64,000 nucleotides of DNA from Volvox africanus (lineage: Eukaryota; Chlorophyta; Chlorophyceae; Chlamydomonadales; Volvocaceae): contig BSDZ01000008.1 of NCBI GenBank assembly GCA_030268105.1, forward strand, positions 3,162,001-3,226,000. Reading direction: 5' to 3'. The translations under genes were made by a program, and so were the position numbers. Below, one piece after another: positions 1 to 13,700 of the stretch. The notes beneath the pieces are model-generated. The model did no database searches. It worked only from the letters and a program-made list of their open reading frames with translations, and was not told the origin of the DNA. The first letter of the stretch is position 1. Every line of letters starts with the position of its first letter.

Positions 1-203
1 TTTATACTTCTACTTTTACTTCAACTACTACCGCTAGTACTACTTATATTACTACTATCATTATTAACATGATTGTTGTTCTTGTCAGCATCCCACTCTC
101 TTAACCTACCGCCCCAATACTCATCAAGTTTGCACATTGCAGCTCTGGGCTTCAGCTCCCCTATCCACCTTCTCGCCTTCCCTCCTCTCGCCCACACGGG
201 TAG

Positions 204-950
204 GTTTCATTGGGTTCCGATAAGGGACAAAGATGCAAGGTTCGCAAGATGGCCTGTCACAACGGCATGGCCTTCGGTTCTGTCGATGGCAGCACCAAGC
301 CTGCGCATAAACGACCCGCCAAACGGACGCGGAGCGCAGATCGGAGCGTTGGACATGAAGTGGGTGCGGGCGGGGAGGAAAGCACAGGGGTGGCGACGCA
401 GCAGGGGTTCGGACGGAAGGTGAAGCGGCAAAAGCGAGTTCACGGCGGCGACGAGGACCCATTGAAGGCCGCCGGAGTGCGGCGGCGCGAGGATGGCGAC
501 GCCTCTGCCTGGCAGCGGGGCACAACAGCAGCGGCAGCAGCAGCAGCAGCAGCATCCATGGCACCAGTGCCCGTAGCGATGGGTGTGGGTTCAAGTGCTC
601 GACCAGCTGAGATTGCATCGGTTGCTGCAGCTGCTGAATCGGATGACCAGAGGCCGAGGATAATGACGCAAAGGCAAAAGAGAGGAGACGGTGAGAACGG
701 TCAGACCACGCAGCATGCACCGGTAGCAACCACCTCGGCGGTGCCTCCAGCAAATGGAGCCGCGATTCCGGCTTGTAGCAGTCACGCCCCTCCGACAGCT
801 GCTGACCGGAGGGATAGGGCCAAGAGTGTTCGTGAGGACAAAGAACGGAAGCGCAAGCGTGACAAGGAAGCGGAGGGCAAGGAGAGTGATGGCGGGGTTG
901 CCGAGGGTAAGGAGGGTACGACGAAGAAGGCACGAAAAGACGCCAGATGA
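204..950 (+). CDS. 3'-terminal exon of a Lys/Arg-rich, probably nuclear protein (5' part missing or unresolved)
   Basis: The reading frame runs from a probable acceptor (long pyrimidine-rich tract ending in TAG at 201-203) to a TGA at 948-950, 248 codons. An in-frame TAG lies exactly at the acceptor, so upstream sequence must be spliced or the first codons are not used; the first in-frame ATG is near 249. The encoded tail is hydrophilic: basic clusters near the start (KPAHKRPAKRTRS), an Ala run in the middle, then a highly charged end rich in Lys, Arg and Glu that finishes KKARKDAR. Such basic blocks act as nuclear or nucleolar targeting signals, so a nuclear role is inferred. No catalytic motif or known domain is visible. 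A TGTAA signal follows 145 bases after the stop. I do not recognise the family. Confidence 0.55.
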   Translation, partial: VSLGSDKGQRCKVRKMACHNGMAFGSVDGSTKPAHKRPAKRTRSADRSVGHEVGAGGEESTGVATQQGFGRKVKRQKRVHGGDEDPLKAAGVRRREDGDASAWQRGTTAAAAAAAAASMAPVPVAMGVGSSARPAEIASVAAAAESDDQRPRIMTQRQKRGDGENGQTTQHAPVATTSAVPPANGAAIPACSSHAPPTAADRRDRAKSVREDKERKRKRDKEAEGKESDGGVAEGKEGTTKKARKDAR

Positions 951-1094
951 GTGTTGTTGGGGATTCCAGGTATCTTGAGAGCCAGGAAGGCTAAGTCTAG
1001 GTTACCGGATTGGTTCCAGCCGTGGTATGGTTTTGTATGGGTGTCGGTACATCGTAAGTTAGGAAGTTACCTACCTCAACCTGCCTTTTAACTC

Positions 1095-1099
1095 TGTAA
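1095..1099 (+). terminator. Poly(A) signal TGTAA
   Basis: TGTAA, the usual chlorophycean polyadenylation signal, lies 145 bases after the stop codon of the first gene, a normal 3' UTR distance. Confidence 0.6.
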
Positions 1100-4000
1100 C
1101 CGTACCTTTTTTTCCGTACGTTTATTGTTCAGCAGTGATCCATCCAACCTAGGATTCACTTATTCATCTATTAATGCAACTAGTCGGGTGTGATGCAGGA
1201 ATCCCCTGGTGTGATGCATGTACGGTACAGATATGGCCTGCGGCAAAAGTTTGCTGAGAATGTTCGCTCAGAATCTAAATGAAGGGGCGTCTTAAGGGGA
1301 GATTTCTGAAGCAGCATGTGCTAAATGAAGGTTTGGATCGATCCCTAACTGCCAAACCAAGCTACAGCCTCAAACGAGAAATACGTTTGGCGAGGAAATC
1401 TTTGAACAAGATATATAACACATCGGGCCACGACACACAGGCTACCTGTGTACGGCTTACCTGACCATCTTCCCCATCAGCGTTTCTGTTCCGGACTGAC
1501 TGTTGTTGTCGGTACTCAAAATACAATCGACCGATTATACCGGTGACACGTCATAAAGATAGCGATAGGGTAAGAGGGTAAAGGTTAGGGTTTAGGGTTT
1601 TAAGATTCTAAAACCCTAAAACCCTACAAATCGTAATCACGATAAAAGTCAGCCCCAAGTGATCAGACGTGTGAGTATGGTGCCACGGCGCCACCTCAAT
1701 ACTAGGATGACAATTGCCGATGTGACCAATTGGATGAAATATTGCTCGCTCCCTCGTGACATAACCGGTTGGGTAAAGCTAACATCCTTAACCGCCTCCA
1801 CATGCACCCTTTCCCATCCCGTCCTACAGTAGTTGCAAGCCCCCGATGGACGGCATGTTTGGTCACCAGCTAAACCAAACCGAACTTAAAAACCCAATTT
1901 TGCTTTAGAAGAAACTTGCATACGAACTTCAAGTCCGTTGTGTCTCTGCCATATCTGCCTACATGCAGCAATGGTCCGATCGGATGATGTTCAGACAGAC
2001 ACGGTCCATCCCGGACACTACTACCAATATAGAAGCGGCGACAGGTATCGAGACCGCATATCGTCCGTAGGCCTCAGAGAAACAAGTGTTCTGCAGATGG
2101 GGATTGCTTCGTTCCGTCCGTGCGCGTTAAGAAGCGCCCATTATGCGTATGCACGGGATGTGTTTGCTCAGCGCGTGAACCAGGACTCCACATGACGTGG
2201 CTAATTGGATTGCCTTGTTGCGTTGGCTAACAGGCAGAGTTCAGTTATGATGCGGTACGGCGCCTAATATGATACATGCACGATGACGCACGCACCAAAG
2301 ATAGACATGTTCGTAGCTGGTTGGTTGGTTGATAGACTGGTTGAATTGGTTGACCCAAATGACGCGGTGATCTTTGTGGAACATGCAATCTGCACCATTG
2401 AATCAAACAAGCTCTCAGAAGATTCAAAGCAAGATATTGCTATGTATGCAATGTATGTATAAGTGTATTTTAAACTTGGGCTAGTTTAGGGAAGCAGCTT
2501 GCCTAAAAGCCAGCAGGGCCCCTGCTTAATGGGTTATCAGGCGCGTAGGAGAGGAGAGGAGCTAACAGGGAGCAACGAGTACACGCGAGCCAAGCACGTA
2601 CCACTATTGTGGCGGCGGCTGCCAGCCTCCCAGCCAATGCTCCCGCGGCTGCTGCGGTTAGAAGCAGCGCCCGCCTGGTAGGAGATCTCGGTTGGGGTTG
2701 TTGGTTCGGTTGCTGGCCCTTGTGAACTTGTGCCCTTGGAACTTTTTTTCTCCATTTGCGGTAGCTGCCGCTGCTCCCGCTGCCATTCCTTTCCCAGCAG
2801 CAGCGGAATGTAAGGTTGATGGTAGGCTTCCGTATCCTGAGGCCATACGACGTTCTCTTGACCCTGCACGCTTATGGAGTGTTTTCAGGGACACAGAAGT
2901 TTTATGTCGCTGATGGAACTATGCAATCTGCTGTGGTCTGCACGCTGACGCCAAAAAATATATATTAAACATTCTCATACTGGCAATTGTCGGTGGCATA
3001 GCAAGCTGCAGAAGCATACATGCTGCTGTCCAGGCAGGCAATTGTCGGATGTAAGCAATTTTTGCGGGCGTACCGACCTGCTTGCGAAACGCCGTCGTCC
3101 GGTCCCCGGACAGCGACACGCCCATGACCATTGTTTCCCAATACTGAAAGCCATGAAGTCTTCGAATCCTTTGATTTGTTCATTTTTTTGCTCGTGCCAG
3201 CGAGGGAAGCCTCCTGCGTGGCGGAGAAGGTGCTGTAGGCAACGAAAACTAGCTTGCGGGCATCCGTTTTGGGGCTCCCGTGCGCAGTGGTTCGTGTCTA
3301 CTTTACGTATAATGCACCCATGGCTTATACCTGATGATCTGTTTCGCTGCAACACCGCTACTTGCAGGTAGTGCTTGTACGGCATGGCGAAATGGCACGA
3401 CTGAGTTGCAAAATTTGGTTACGTTATCTTTTTTGTATTGCGCTGCGCCAGTGAGCCCTGTATCATCATTTAATGTGACTTATCAGACCTTGCCATCCAT
3501 TCAAATCTATCTATAGCAACTAAGGCCTCCGAACAATGTAACTAATTGTACGTCATTTTATCCGTTCAACGACCATTTCCGTTACTTTGCCAACCCCGAT
3601 CTACCTTCGGAGCAGAGAGACGGAGGACCCTGCCTTGAATACATCATTCAGTCTAGCTTACGAAATTTTTCTTTCTCGCGGGATCCATCCAGTCGATCGC
3701 GAATGCAAACTAACCAATGTCCTCGTGCTCTCCATCGTGTCGTCTCCTGGCTGACAACCCTGAGGGTAGCAACGGGAAATTTACTTATATTTTTTTCTTC
3801 GTCTTACCCTCTGGGCAACTTGGTCATGGATATGCAAAGTTATGGGCGACATACCACGATAGAACTCCCGGAGTCTCCCGGGCAGTGCTAAGTTGGGGCC
3901 AAGGAAGCTAAGCATATCATGAAGGCGATGTTGTATGGATTTGAAGCTTAAATTACCTATGTAAAGGCATGCCATAGGCGCGTCCCGGCGGGACTTCCGC

Positions 4001-4729
4001 AAGCCTACGCCCGTACGTGATGTGTCCCAAAGCTACAAACGCTCTTTACAAACCATAGTTGCCGAGCAGCTATATATAAATGTAAGTTTTACACGTGAAG
4101 TACAATTTTACCTAGAACCCATATCCGATAACGAGCTGAAGATGTTAACCTGAGCGACTGGCAGATGCGCTGAGCTCCGTGGCTCCGTCTGTAGGTCCAT
4201 GTACGCCCTTGCCTAGCGCATTTAATTCTGAAAGCTTGGAAACAAAAACTTCAGATAAACAACGCAATTTGGAGTTTGCCAATTTTGAACGCGTCTCCCG
4301 ACCCAGGGGTTGGAAATGCCACCCATCGCACAACAGCGTCAAAACTGCAATAAAAGCAAAAATCAATTGAATGACTTCAAATTATTTGTCTACTTTGCCC
4401 GGGGGTGCACGACAGCATACGCACGTTGACTCAAAGATGAAGGAAGCGTTTTGGGTAAATATAACTGAGACAGGGATATAGTGTAGTTACTGCATTAAAA
4501 TAATTATATGCATATACTTTATTAAAGATAGGTTATAGTTGCGTTTCTGGCTCGAAGGGCTGACGACTTGTTCTTGCCGATACGATCATGTCAAAGCTTA
4601 TCTTTGAAAACCATCTTAACATAGATATTTATTAGATTGGCTACATGATGTTGGGTGCGGAAGACTGAAATGGTCCGGAAGATACCCAGCTCGCCCTTAC
4701 CTGGCGTACGAGCACGTATGGATTAATTC
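1100..4729. other. Intergenic stretch without a recognisable gene
   Basis: No reading frame here shows family motifs or a chain of consistent splice sites; the short frames differ in composition from the genes on either side. It contains the telomere-like tract at 1583-1626 and an AT-rich part around 4480-4640 just upstream of the giant gene, which probably includes that gene's promoter, although no TATA box or operator can be assigned. Confidence 0.5.
1583..1626. repeat. Interstitial telomere-like repeat in head-to-head orientation
   Basis: One arm reads GGTTAGGGTTTAGGGTTTTA and, after a short spacer, the complementary strand repeat follows as TAAAACCCTAAAACCCTA. TTTTAGGG is the Chlamydomonas telomere unit and TTTAGGG the common plant unit. 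Only two or three units per arm are present, so this is an internal tract and not a chromosome end. Confidence 0.7.
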
Positions 4730-7700
4730 ATGGAGCAGTGGTCTGGGACCACTGCTAAAGAGGGAACTAAAATGGAGGGTGATGCTGTGTTGGATGGCAT
4801 CGACGACTCGCTTCGCCATTTTAAGGCCCTATCCGAGGTAGGTAATGAATTTAATGAGGCATCCTGTGTTATTCAATCAGCCGAATCCTCTGTACTATCA
4901 GTACACGTCGTGCATGTGTCTGGAGTCCGGCCATCCAAAATCGCTCACACGAAACACAGGCCCTGGACGAACGACTGAAGAAGAGGGAGCAGCAACCAAA
5001 ATGGGAACCCGCTCTGGCGCGGAAACTGGCAAGCGGGCCGCCACCCAGTCGCGTTTCCGCAGGGACAGTAGGGGCAATGGCTTCGGGTGATGACGGCAGC
5101 GTGCAGGAGGACGGAGCAGCTGGGTCTGGATACGCTGATTCTGTGCTCCTCGCTGCACGTGCGTCGCCCGTGCCGCCAGACACGACACCGCCACGGACCC
5201 AGTCCCAGTTACAGCCGCAGGACACTACCCGCGTGCGCTTCAGGTCAATACACGGTAGCCCCCAATCCACGCCTCCATGCCGCCACAACGCTGCGGCCAT
5301 GTCCTCCCGCCCAGCCGTGATGGCGGCCTCGCAATCCCCCACGCTACCGGTACGACCACCCCCGCCCGTCCAGGTCAGCAATCCTGTCCCTGCACCTGCG
5401 GCGGATTATACCTCTCTCCTGCGCAGCACCCTGGAAAGCCCACGCATGAGCGGAGCAGGTACCGCAGCTGCCGGCCCTACAGAATCGCCCTCCAGGGTAC
5501 CATCTCGCCATGGCATGATCACCAGCAGCACGTCCGTGCCCACGGTCGCCGCAGCCCTGGCAGCTGCAGCAGCGGCCGTAGCAGCTCCGACAGCGGTTGC
5601 TGCTGCTGCCTCTGTCTCTAGTCCACGTTCTACAGCCACTTTCACGACGTATAGCATCAGTCGACAGCAGGCTGCTGCAGCGGCTTCTGCGGCGGGGCGC
5701 GCCGGCAGCAGAGGTCGCCCCGCCATCCTTCCGGGGCAGGTGCAATATCGTGATCTAGTGGCGGCAGCACAGGCCGCCAGTCACGATGGTGGCGCACGCG
5801 CGCGAGCCTTCCACGCGGATATGGAAGAGATTGACGCGGAAATCGATGCTTATGTTGGGGATTACAAGTTTGAGCAGTACGCCCCTGACGCGGCTCTGGC
5901 GGTGCAGACAGCCTGGCGCGCGCGAAAAGTGCGCGTATTTTTTAACCGCTATTGTGTGGTGCGTTGGAAGCACTTGCAGCGTCAGTTAGCACTGGTGTTT
6001 GGGCCGCTGAAGCAGCTGGTGTTGGCTGTGCTCCACGGGCGGCGGCGCATGCTGCGGCGCACGTTCGATGAATGGCGGGATTGGGTGTTTCTGGGCAACG
6101 AACTGTTTTTCAAGGTGAGCGCTGGCCGGATGGGTCTCGTTTTGGACGGATGGCGCAGGGGCATATGTTTATCTGGGTTGTCCACATATGGCTTGGAAAC
6201 GAGACAGATCATGACGAGACCGGATGCATAGAACTGGGCGAGGAGGGGGATAGGGAATGGAAGGTACGATTACGCACTCCTGGGATGTCAATATGGAACA
6301 AATTGCTCCCTTCTACAGCGCAAAGCGTCATGCTGGGACGGTTGAGGAAGGAGCAGGAGGCGTGAAGCGTCTTGAACCCAGGAGAGGATGTGGGCGGCCA
6401 AAGGCACCTTTGCTTCCCAGATGTCGATGTTTTCCTGATGTGTCGATGTCGCATGCTGAATAAAGAGGCATTATGCAGTGCCTTGATTGGGGACCAGACT
6501 AGATGGGCCGCTGGTAGTGGGATGAGCCATCTGGGGGTCAGGCCAGGTGCAGATAGCGTGTTTGCGAAGGAATGTACGCGTCACGGCCCGATACTGCACC
6601 GTTGGCCCTCCTACAGCTCATGGCTAAACTTCGCGCTTCCATTGGCAGCGTGAAAGAGTATGCCACGCCGCAGCAGCTGTGGCAGCTATGTACCCCTCCC
6701 GGCGGCGACCCGTGGACCGCCCGGCTTACGTTAGGGGCACTGGTGGCCAACGTGCTCATCCGCCAAATGCCACATCGCACGTTGGCGCTGTACTTAGGTG
6801 CATGGCGACGTGCAGTGGCCCTACAGGTTGCTAAGCGTCAGAAGGCAGGAGAGGTGCTGCGCCGCATGGAGCACAAGCGGTTCTGGGAGTACGTGCGTTT
6901 CTTGTTTCGGTGAGTGACTGAGGCTGTGGACTTGGGGACGCTATAACAGCCGTCTTGGGAACGCTATAAGCCGTTTTGTGTAGGCAGAAGTGCCTACGAT
7001 TACTCAAGGCTAATTTCTAGACATACGTGTATCACATCGAGGGCAAATCAAGGGGTGTTAGAGCTCCGCCACCTGTTGCATAACGCGCTGAACTGGGGGC
7101 CCAGAGTGTCCGAGACCCGGTTGTCGCTGCTCCATTCCTGGCTGGTCACCATGCACCCGCTTGTGTTTGTTCGCCCGCGACTTCACCTCGGCAGCTTTTG
7201 GTTCCGCTGGTCGGTCATCCGGGTGAGCGAGCGGCTTAAGATTCCGCCGCCCATCTTTCGTCCGCGCATTCCGGAGTGGGACGAGTGGCTCTTTAGACAC
7301 ACGCGGTCGCGTGAGCTACACTCGCGAATGGTGCAGCTGCATAAGGTGCGTGGATGAATGGATGGATGGAAGGGAGAGCGGGGCTGAGACTGCATGCCGC
7401 GGGCATCTGTGGTGCGCTGAATGGTGATATATATGAATTTGTAGCGAGGGGGAGAGTAGCCAAAATAGTAGCGGCAATTAGATGCTTAGCCGCCAGTGTT
7501 ATGGCGTCCAGTAAGTTATATATACCGGAACGATCCCACTCGCGACCCCAAAGGCTCGCCATCAACACGACCTATCGGGGGCCTATGTGCACCGGCTACC
7601 CAACCGTCCCGCCACCTTCCTGTGCCGCACACGCGCTGAGTCCCGCCGCCACCCTTTCTAGCTGCGTGACCCCCGAGAAGCGAAACTTCGACACTGAACA

Positions 7701-10700
7701 TGTATGATGTTATGGCTTGTGCAGTAGTTACCAGCCGTAGCTCAAATTTCCATTTCGATATGGATCATCACCAACGACTTTAACTTACAATGGCTGGCTA
7801 TTGCAGGGCTTCCGTGTGCGGCATTTCTTCGACTTTTGGTTGTTCTTCACACGGCGTAATAAGCGCATGCGGGAGGCATGGTACAGCACTGCGGCGCACC
7901 ACATTGAGGCCATCCTGCGCAACGCCGTCAACGCGTTTAAGGCCAACCTGGCGGAGGGACGCCGTCGACGGCGCGTGAAGCGTGCCGTGTTTGAGGGCAT
8001 TCTGCACCTCACGCGCCGCAACAAAACTGTTCGACGAATCGCCAAAGAGGTGGGCTAGGGCTTCGGAGCTTGAAATGGCTCGGTGTTTGGCGGTGGAAGA
8101 AGGGAATGAGGGGTCATATCCTGGGCAAGTTTCGTAAATACCTTTTCCGCCTTTTTCCTTCGCCCTTTTTGGTCGACGCTGCACAGGTTCATGAAATCAG
8201 CCTCTTGTCACAACGGCGTCTGGTGTTCAGGCGGCTGCGTGAATGGGCACGCGCCAATCGGATGCTGTGCACTGCGGCGAGCATCCAGATTATGGCGCGC
8301 CGGCCGCTGTGCCTCATCCCCATTTATGCTATGCTGGACGACAGCGTGCATATGAGATTCATGTGGTCCTGGAACGCCTGGAGGAACTACACGCTGGGAA
8401 GGTGTGCTTGTCTATTGTCGACGAAAGTTCACAAGCGGGCATGATGCAGGTTTCAAGTACGCATGAAAGCAAATTAACTGCATTATGGTGTAATGAAGTG
8501 AGGGAAAAACGAACATCAGGTTTTGCCTGTGTACTGACTCCTAATTCACGCTACGTACGGTCCCTGCAGATTGCGCATGCGGTGCCTACTAGGCTTGCAC
8601 CTGTCCCGCGCCAATACGGCCCACATGGAGATTGCCTTCAAGGCCCTCCGCAAGTGGGCGGAGCTTCAGCGTGCGGAACGGGCGCGGGAGGTGTTAAAGC
8701 AGATGTGCCTACCCGCACCGCCTCACCTTCCGTCGCCGCCGACACCATCCTCGGAACCGACAGTGAACCCGGCGGCCCTGTCGTTGGAAGGGGCATCTAA
8801 CATGGCTACCCAACAGGGCGGCGGTGCCGCTGCGGCGGGGGTTCCTGTCACTAACATGCAGGGGTCAGACATGTGGCCGTTACCACAACTGCAGCAGGCG
8901 CAGCAGCATCAATTGCTACAGCGTGTGGAGGTGTCTTCATTGCGACCCTCCAATGCGGGCAGCGCCGCAACCGTTAGCATAGCCGCTACGATCACTACTG
9001 CTGCCTCGGCTGTGACTCCGGTGGACAGCACGGCGTCGGGCTCAGGCGATCACGAAGATGAGCGCGCCGATTTCGAACTCTTTGTGTCGCTGGCGGACTA
9101 TCCGCTGCCCCCGGGTGGAACCTGGCGCTCCCCACTGGACAAAGCAGAGATCCTGAGGCGGGTGCCGGCATTCGCAACTGATCCCGCGATGGCGGCGGCA
9201 GCCGCTGTGGCAGCGGCAACCTCCGGGATGCCCAGCACACCAATAAATGCTAGCATTAGCGGAGCTATGACAGCCGCAGGGTCTCCAGCAGAGGTATGCG
9301 TAACCGGGGGCCTGCCCGCAGGAACGGTGCCTGGCAACTGGATAACGGGCACCAACTTACAGTTGACAGGCCCTACAGGAGCTGCAGCCGGACCAGCCTC
9401 TGCTGGTGCCTCTGCGCAGGTGCAAGCGCAAGTCCCAACTTTGCAATATGGCAACCTGCAGTCAAGTGGGCAGGGCAACCCGCAATACCTGCAGTATAAC
9501 CTGATGGCGTTCGTGGCCAAGATACAAGAGCTGCTGCAGCAGCTGCTGGTAGGCGACCTTGGATTTGGTCTCGGTGATCTGGGCTTAGGTTGGTTATAGG
9601 CTTATAGGATTTTGCATATCTCTTTCGACTGTTGGCGCTGGGTGAGCGGATGAGCGGACCGAACGAACGGATTGAAGGCCGTGGATTCCACTGCAGCATA
9701 TGGTTTTGCCGTCAGGCCAGAGAATCGCCATAGATGAACTACGCAACGAAGGCCAGTGTCCAACCCCCACCATACATCTCTCTTATGTTACCGCACGAGC
9801 CGGTCTTCGGCCGAGCCAAAGCAGACATCACGTTGCTTACGTTTGTTTCCCGTTGCCACGTCCTCGCCTGCTGGTCCTGTGCAGGATTTGGAGGGGCCCT
9901 TCAGCGCGCAGGAACTCGGGAAGCGCTTGGTGCTTTCGGTGAATCCGCAGCGGGCCCTCACAAGCACGCAGCGCACCTGGGTGGAGATGGACAATCCGGT
10001 ATCTAATGTGGGTATTCATTTCGCCCTGTCTTCGAGCTGTAGCCGGGAAGTGAGGGGTAGGGGCCAAATGTGTGAGACATCGCGTGGGTGAAATTGTGGT
10101 TGTGGGAACCCGCATAACAGCAACGTATAAATGCAGCCGATAGCATTTTTATGCACCGTTCAGAAGCCGTCAACGTACTGCTGGCAAAGAATTCCTTTTT
10201 CGTTGATGTTGTACATGTGCAAGGAACAGTTTTCAGGAAGGTACTGGACGAGCACCCGGGGTCGACATTGGCTTATGCTGTCCCACATTCATGCTTTCAT
10301 GGTCCTCTGCATTCACTCGCATCCTGGATCGTAGGGGAACACCGAATTACGTGGTGTTACTGGTAACATTCAGACAGGATGCACTCCCCGGTACCGCATG
10401 CAATCAGGCCTTGAGCAGAGCGGCTGCATTTCTGCTTCTCTTTTTGCCTTTCAGACCCCTGAAACCCCGAACGCCACACCGCCTGCTTTCCACTCCCAGA
10501 TTTTCCTATCTCAAGGTCGTCCAGATCCAGGGTTATGGCAGCGGCTGGTCGGGATGATGGTATGCGGCGTGCCCCATCCCGACGACCCGGGGGCGCACAT
10601 GGTGGATCAAAGCCGCCTGCCGCTGTCCAACCGGGCTGCCGCCATCCGGCACGCAGCACTGCTGGCAAGGATCAACCTGCCCGATTATGCTTCAGTACCG

Positions 10701-13700
10701 GCGGCGGCGCAGAATGAGAATACCACCGGTGCTCCAGCTGTCAGTGGTGGTAGCGCAAGCACCAGCGGCGGAGGCAGCAATGGCGGTGGCGGAGGCAGCA
10801 CAGGCGGCGGCGGAGGAAGCACTGGTGGCGCCGGAGGAAGCACCGGCGATGGAGGCAGTAGCGGCGGCGGAGGCAGTAGCGGCAGCGGCAGTAGCGGCGG
10901 TGCCGCGACGGCCGGAGGCCGTCGCTCTGGTATCATTCTCGAGGAACAGGAACAGGACACGATGCTGCTTCATCGGCTGTGTGAGGCGGAGGACTTCCTG
11001 GATACCTGCATGCATGTGCTGTTGGGCCTAGGGGGTATGGAAACACCGCTTCTCCGCCGTGCCATCGGCTCCATCATGCCGCGTGGCACGCTGCTGGGAG
11101 ATGCACTGGCGGAGCTGCTGCAGCCGGCGCTGCAAGCAGACCTCTGCGCCATGGCCGCCAACCTGCGCCACCGGACCCACCGTGACCGCATCATCACGCT
11201 GGGCGTGGATTTAGCGGACAAGGCGCGCACCTACGCGTCTCATCGTCCGGAATTCACGCTGACGAAGCGCGACCGCCGCGGCGCTGCCGTGCAGCACGTG
11301 CAAGGCGCTGTCGCAGCGCGTGCTGCTGCTGCGGCGGCGGCACTTGCGGCACGTCTGGCAGGTGCCGGAGCAGGTAACAGCCCACTTCCCGCTACAGCAA
11401 ACGTATCATTGGAGCAGGGCGTTATGCCCTTAACGTCAGCAATGGCGGCTATGGCGGCGGCGCTGGTGGGGCCGCCGCCGCCGGGGCCCGGAAATAGTGG
11501 CGCCGGCGCTGGCAAGGCGGCAGGCCCCAATGATGAAGAGGACATGGACGTTATCCGCGCACGGCGCCGCGCCGCGGCGATAGCACAGGCTGAGGCAACG
11601 GCTGCAGCAGTGGCGGCTGCGGCAAAGGCTGCTGTTGCGGCTGCCGCAGCTGCTGCTGCCGCGGGCGGTGGTGGTGGTGGAGTTGCAGGAGGAGGAGCTG
11701 GAGTTGGTGGAGTCGGCGCTGTCAATACCGTCAATCCCACGCCACCGTCAACGGCGGATACGCAGGCGACACCTTCACCTGGCGGTACTCCATCACGGAA
11801 ATGGCGACCGCTGAAAGCGGCCGGACTCAGTAAGAGTGCTGTGATTCGAATGGAGATGCTGACGGGAAAACCGTCTGGCAATTCTTTGGCACACTCGCAG
11901 TCGCCGCCCCTTACTCCTGGCAGCGGCGCCACTGCCGCTGCCACTGGGGGTCCGGCGGCGCCGCCACGCACCAGCTCGATTCCCCGCGGCTTGCGCACTG
12001 AGCGCTTGCCGGGGCCTAGCCCGGGGCGCGGGATGCGCGGCATCGGCCTCTCTCCAGCAAACGGAGGACAGGCCCATGGCCACGACGTCGGTGCTAGCGC
12101 CGGGGCAACAGCCTCCCTCAGTCCCACAGACGCCCTTTCTCCCACACGATCTCGGATGGGTGCCTTCGGCCGCCGTGGATCGCTCCGCAACCAGACCTCC
12201 AATGTCTGGGGCCGTGGCAGCGCAGGTGCTATGTCCACACGCGCGATGCTGGCGGAGAGCGGCGCCTTCTCCTTCGCCGTCCGCGGTTCCGAGCTGCCGC
12301 TTTCCCCTGGGGGGACGCCGGCCGTGGGGAAGCAGGGGACAGGCCACTATCAGGGCCAGGGACAGCAGCGCGGGGCCGGCGGCACCACGCTCAATGACGC
12401 ACCTGATCCCGACGGTGCCCCACACTCGCCGCGGGCGGACACGGCGGCTGGCGGCATGGCAACATCCAGCGGTGACAAGCACGCTTTGGTGAACAATTTC
12501 TTGCACATGACCCCGCCAGGTTTTCTGTCCGCGGGCAAAGTCCTTAATCCTGCGGTAAGTCGTCATTGCGATATCGCGAGCTCGTGGACAGAGGAGGGGC
12601 TCTCATGACATCGCGAGGCAGCGGAGTTGAGTGACGCATTAATCATTTCAGGCGCAAGAAAGCGATAACTGGATAAGGATAGCGATATATTGTTGGAGTC
12701 ACGAGGCTTGGAGCTTTTTTTATTAAAAGATTTCATCTGAAGCACTGGCACATGTCGACATGTGCTGGGCCACGCTGCTTTAGACATCGCAATCCACGCC
12801 CCGTCGCCCCGCCTGATGTTGTCGCTGCCGGAACCATGACCGTCCCCCCAAATCCGCTGTTTTTCCTATCCTGTAGAATTTCCCCTGGCCACGTGATGTG
12901 CCCAGCCAAGACACGGTGCAGATCAAGGCCGATTTCATACTGCGTGCCACGCTGCCCAACCTGAACGCGATGCCAAAGCTGCCCGATATCGTGTACGGCC
13001 CTCTAGGCGACGCGCCTGGCACCCAGGAGCTGGTAAGAGTGCATGCATGCCTTCTCCGCCGCTCACGCGCCTGCGTTGCCTGTTGGCGGAAAGGATGAAA
13101 CATCCCCATGAAAATGAAGGAACGGGCCAAGGCTAGTATTGATGTGATGCACAGAACGCAACCAGCTGGGCAAAGGTCTGGCGGGTTCCGGGTTGGGGAA
13201 CCACGAGGGCGGCTGGGGTAGCCTACCCGCGGGAGGCTTGCAGCTGCAAATCAAAGGCAACGCTGGAACCAGGATAAGGGAACGGAAGTTTGCAAACCAG
13301 GTATAAAGGCAGCATCAGCAGAGCTTGTGGGCATAACAGGTCGGATAAGACGATCTTAGGGTTTAAAAAGCCGTGGCCCGTGTGTGGCCCTTGGCTCGCG
13401 ATACGCGCAGGAACCGACACCGGAGCCATCCCTCCTGTCTCACGCCTCCATCAACTCCTCCCGTGCCCTCACCGAGGCCGTCGCTGCTGCCGCCGCCGCT
13501 GTTTCCGGCGGAGGTGACAGCAGTGGCGGAGGCGCCGGTGCCGGCTCCACCGCCTCCGCCAACGCATCGGAAGTACTGGGTGATATTCCTATCACCGCCT
13601 TCGGCGGCGCTGGTGGCGCCGTGGCTGCCGCCGCTGCAGCGGCGGCAGTTGCGGGCGGCGCATCGGGTAACATGGTCTGGAGCGTGAGCGGCGCCGCTAT

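Noticed and set aside
11240..12238. Long minus-strand open frame opposite exon 9 of the giant gene
   Set aside because: It is the antisense of GC-rich Ala/Gly/Pro codons, a common shadow effect; the plus-strand exons chain in phase.
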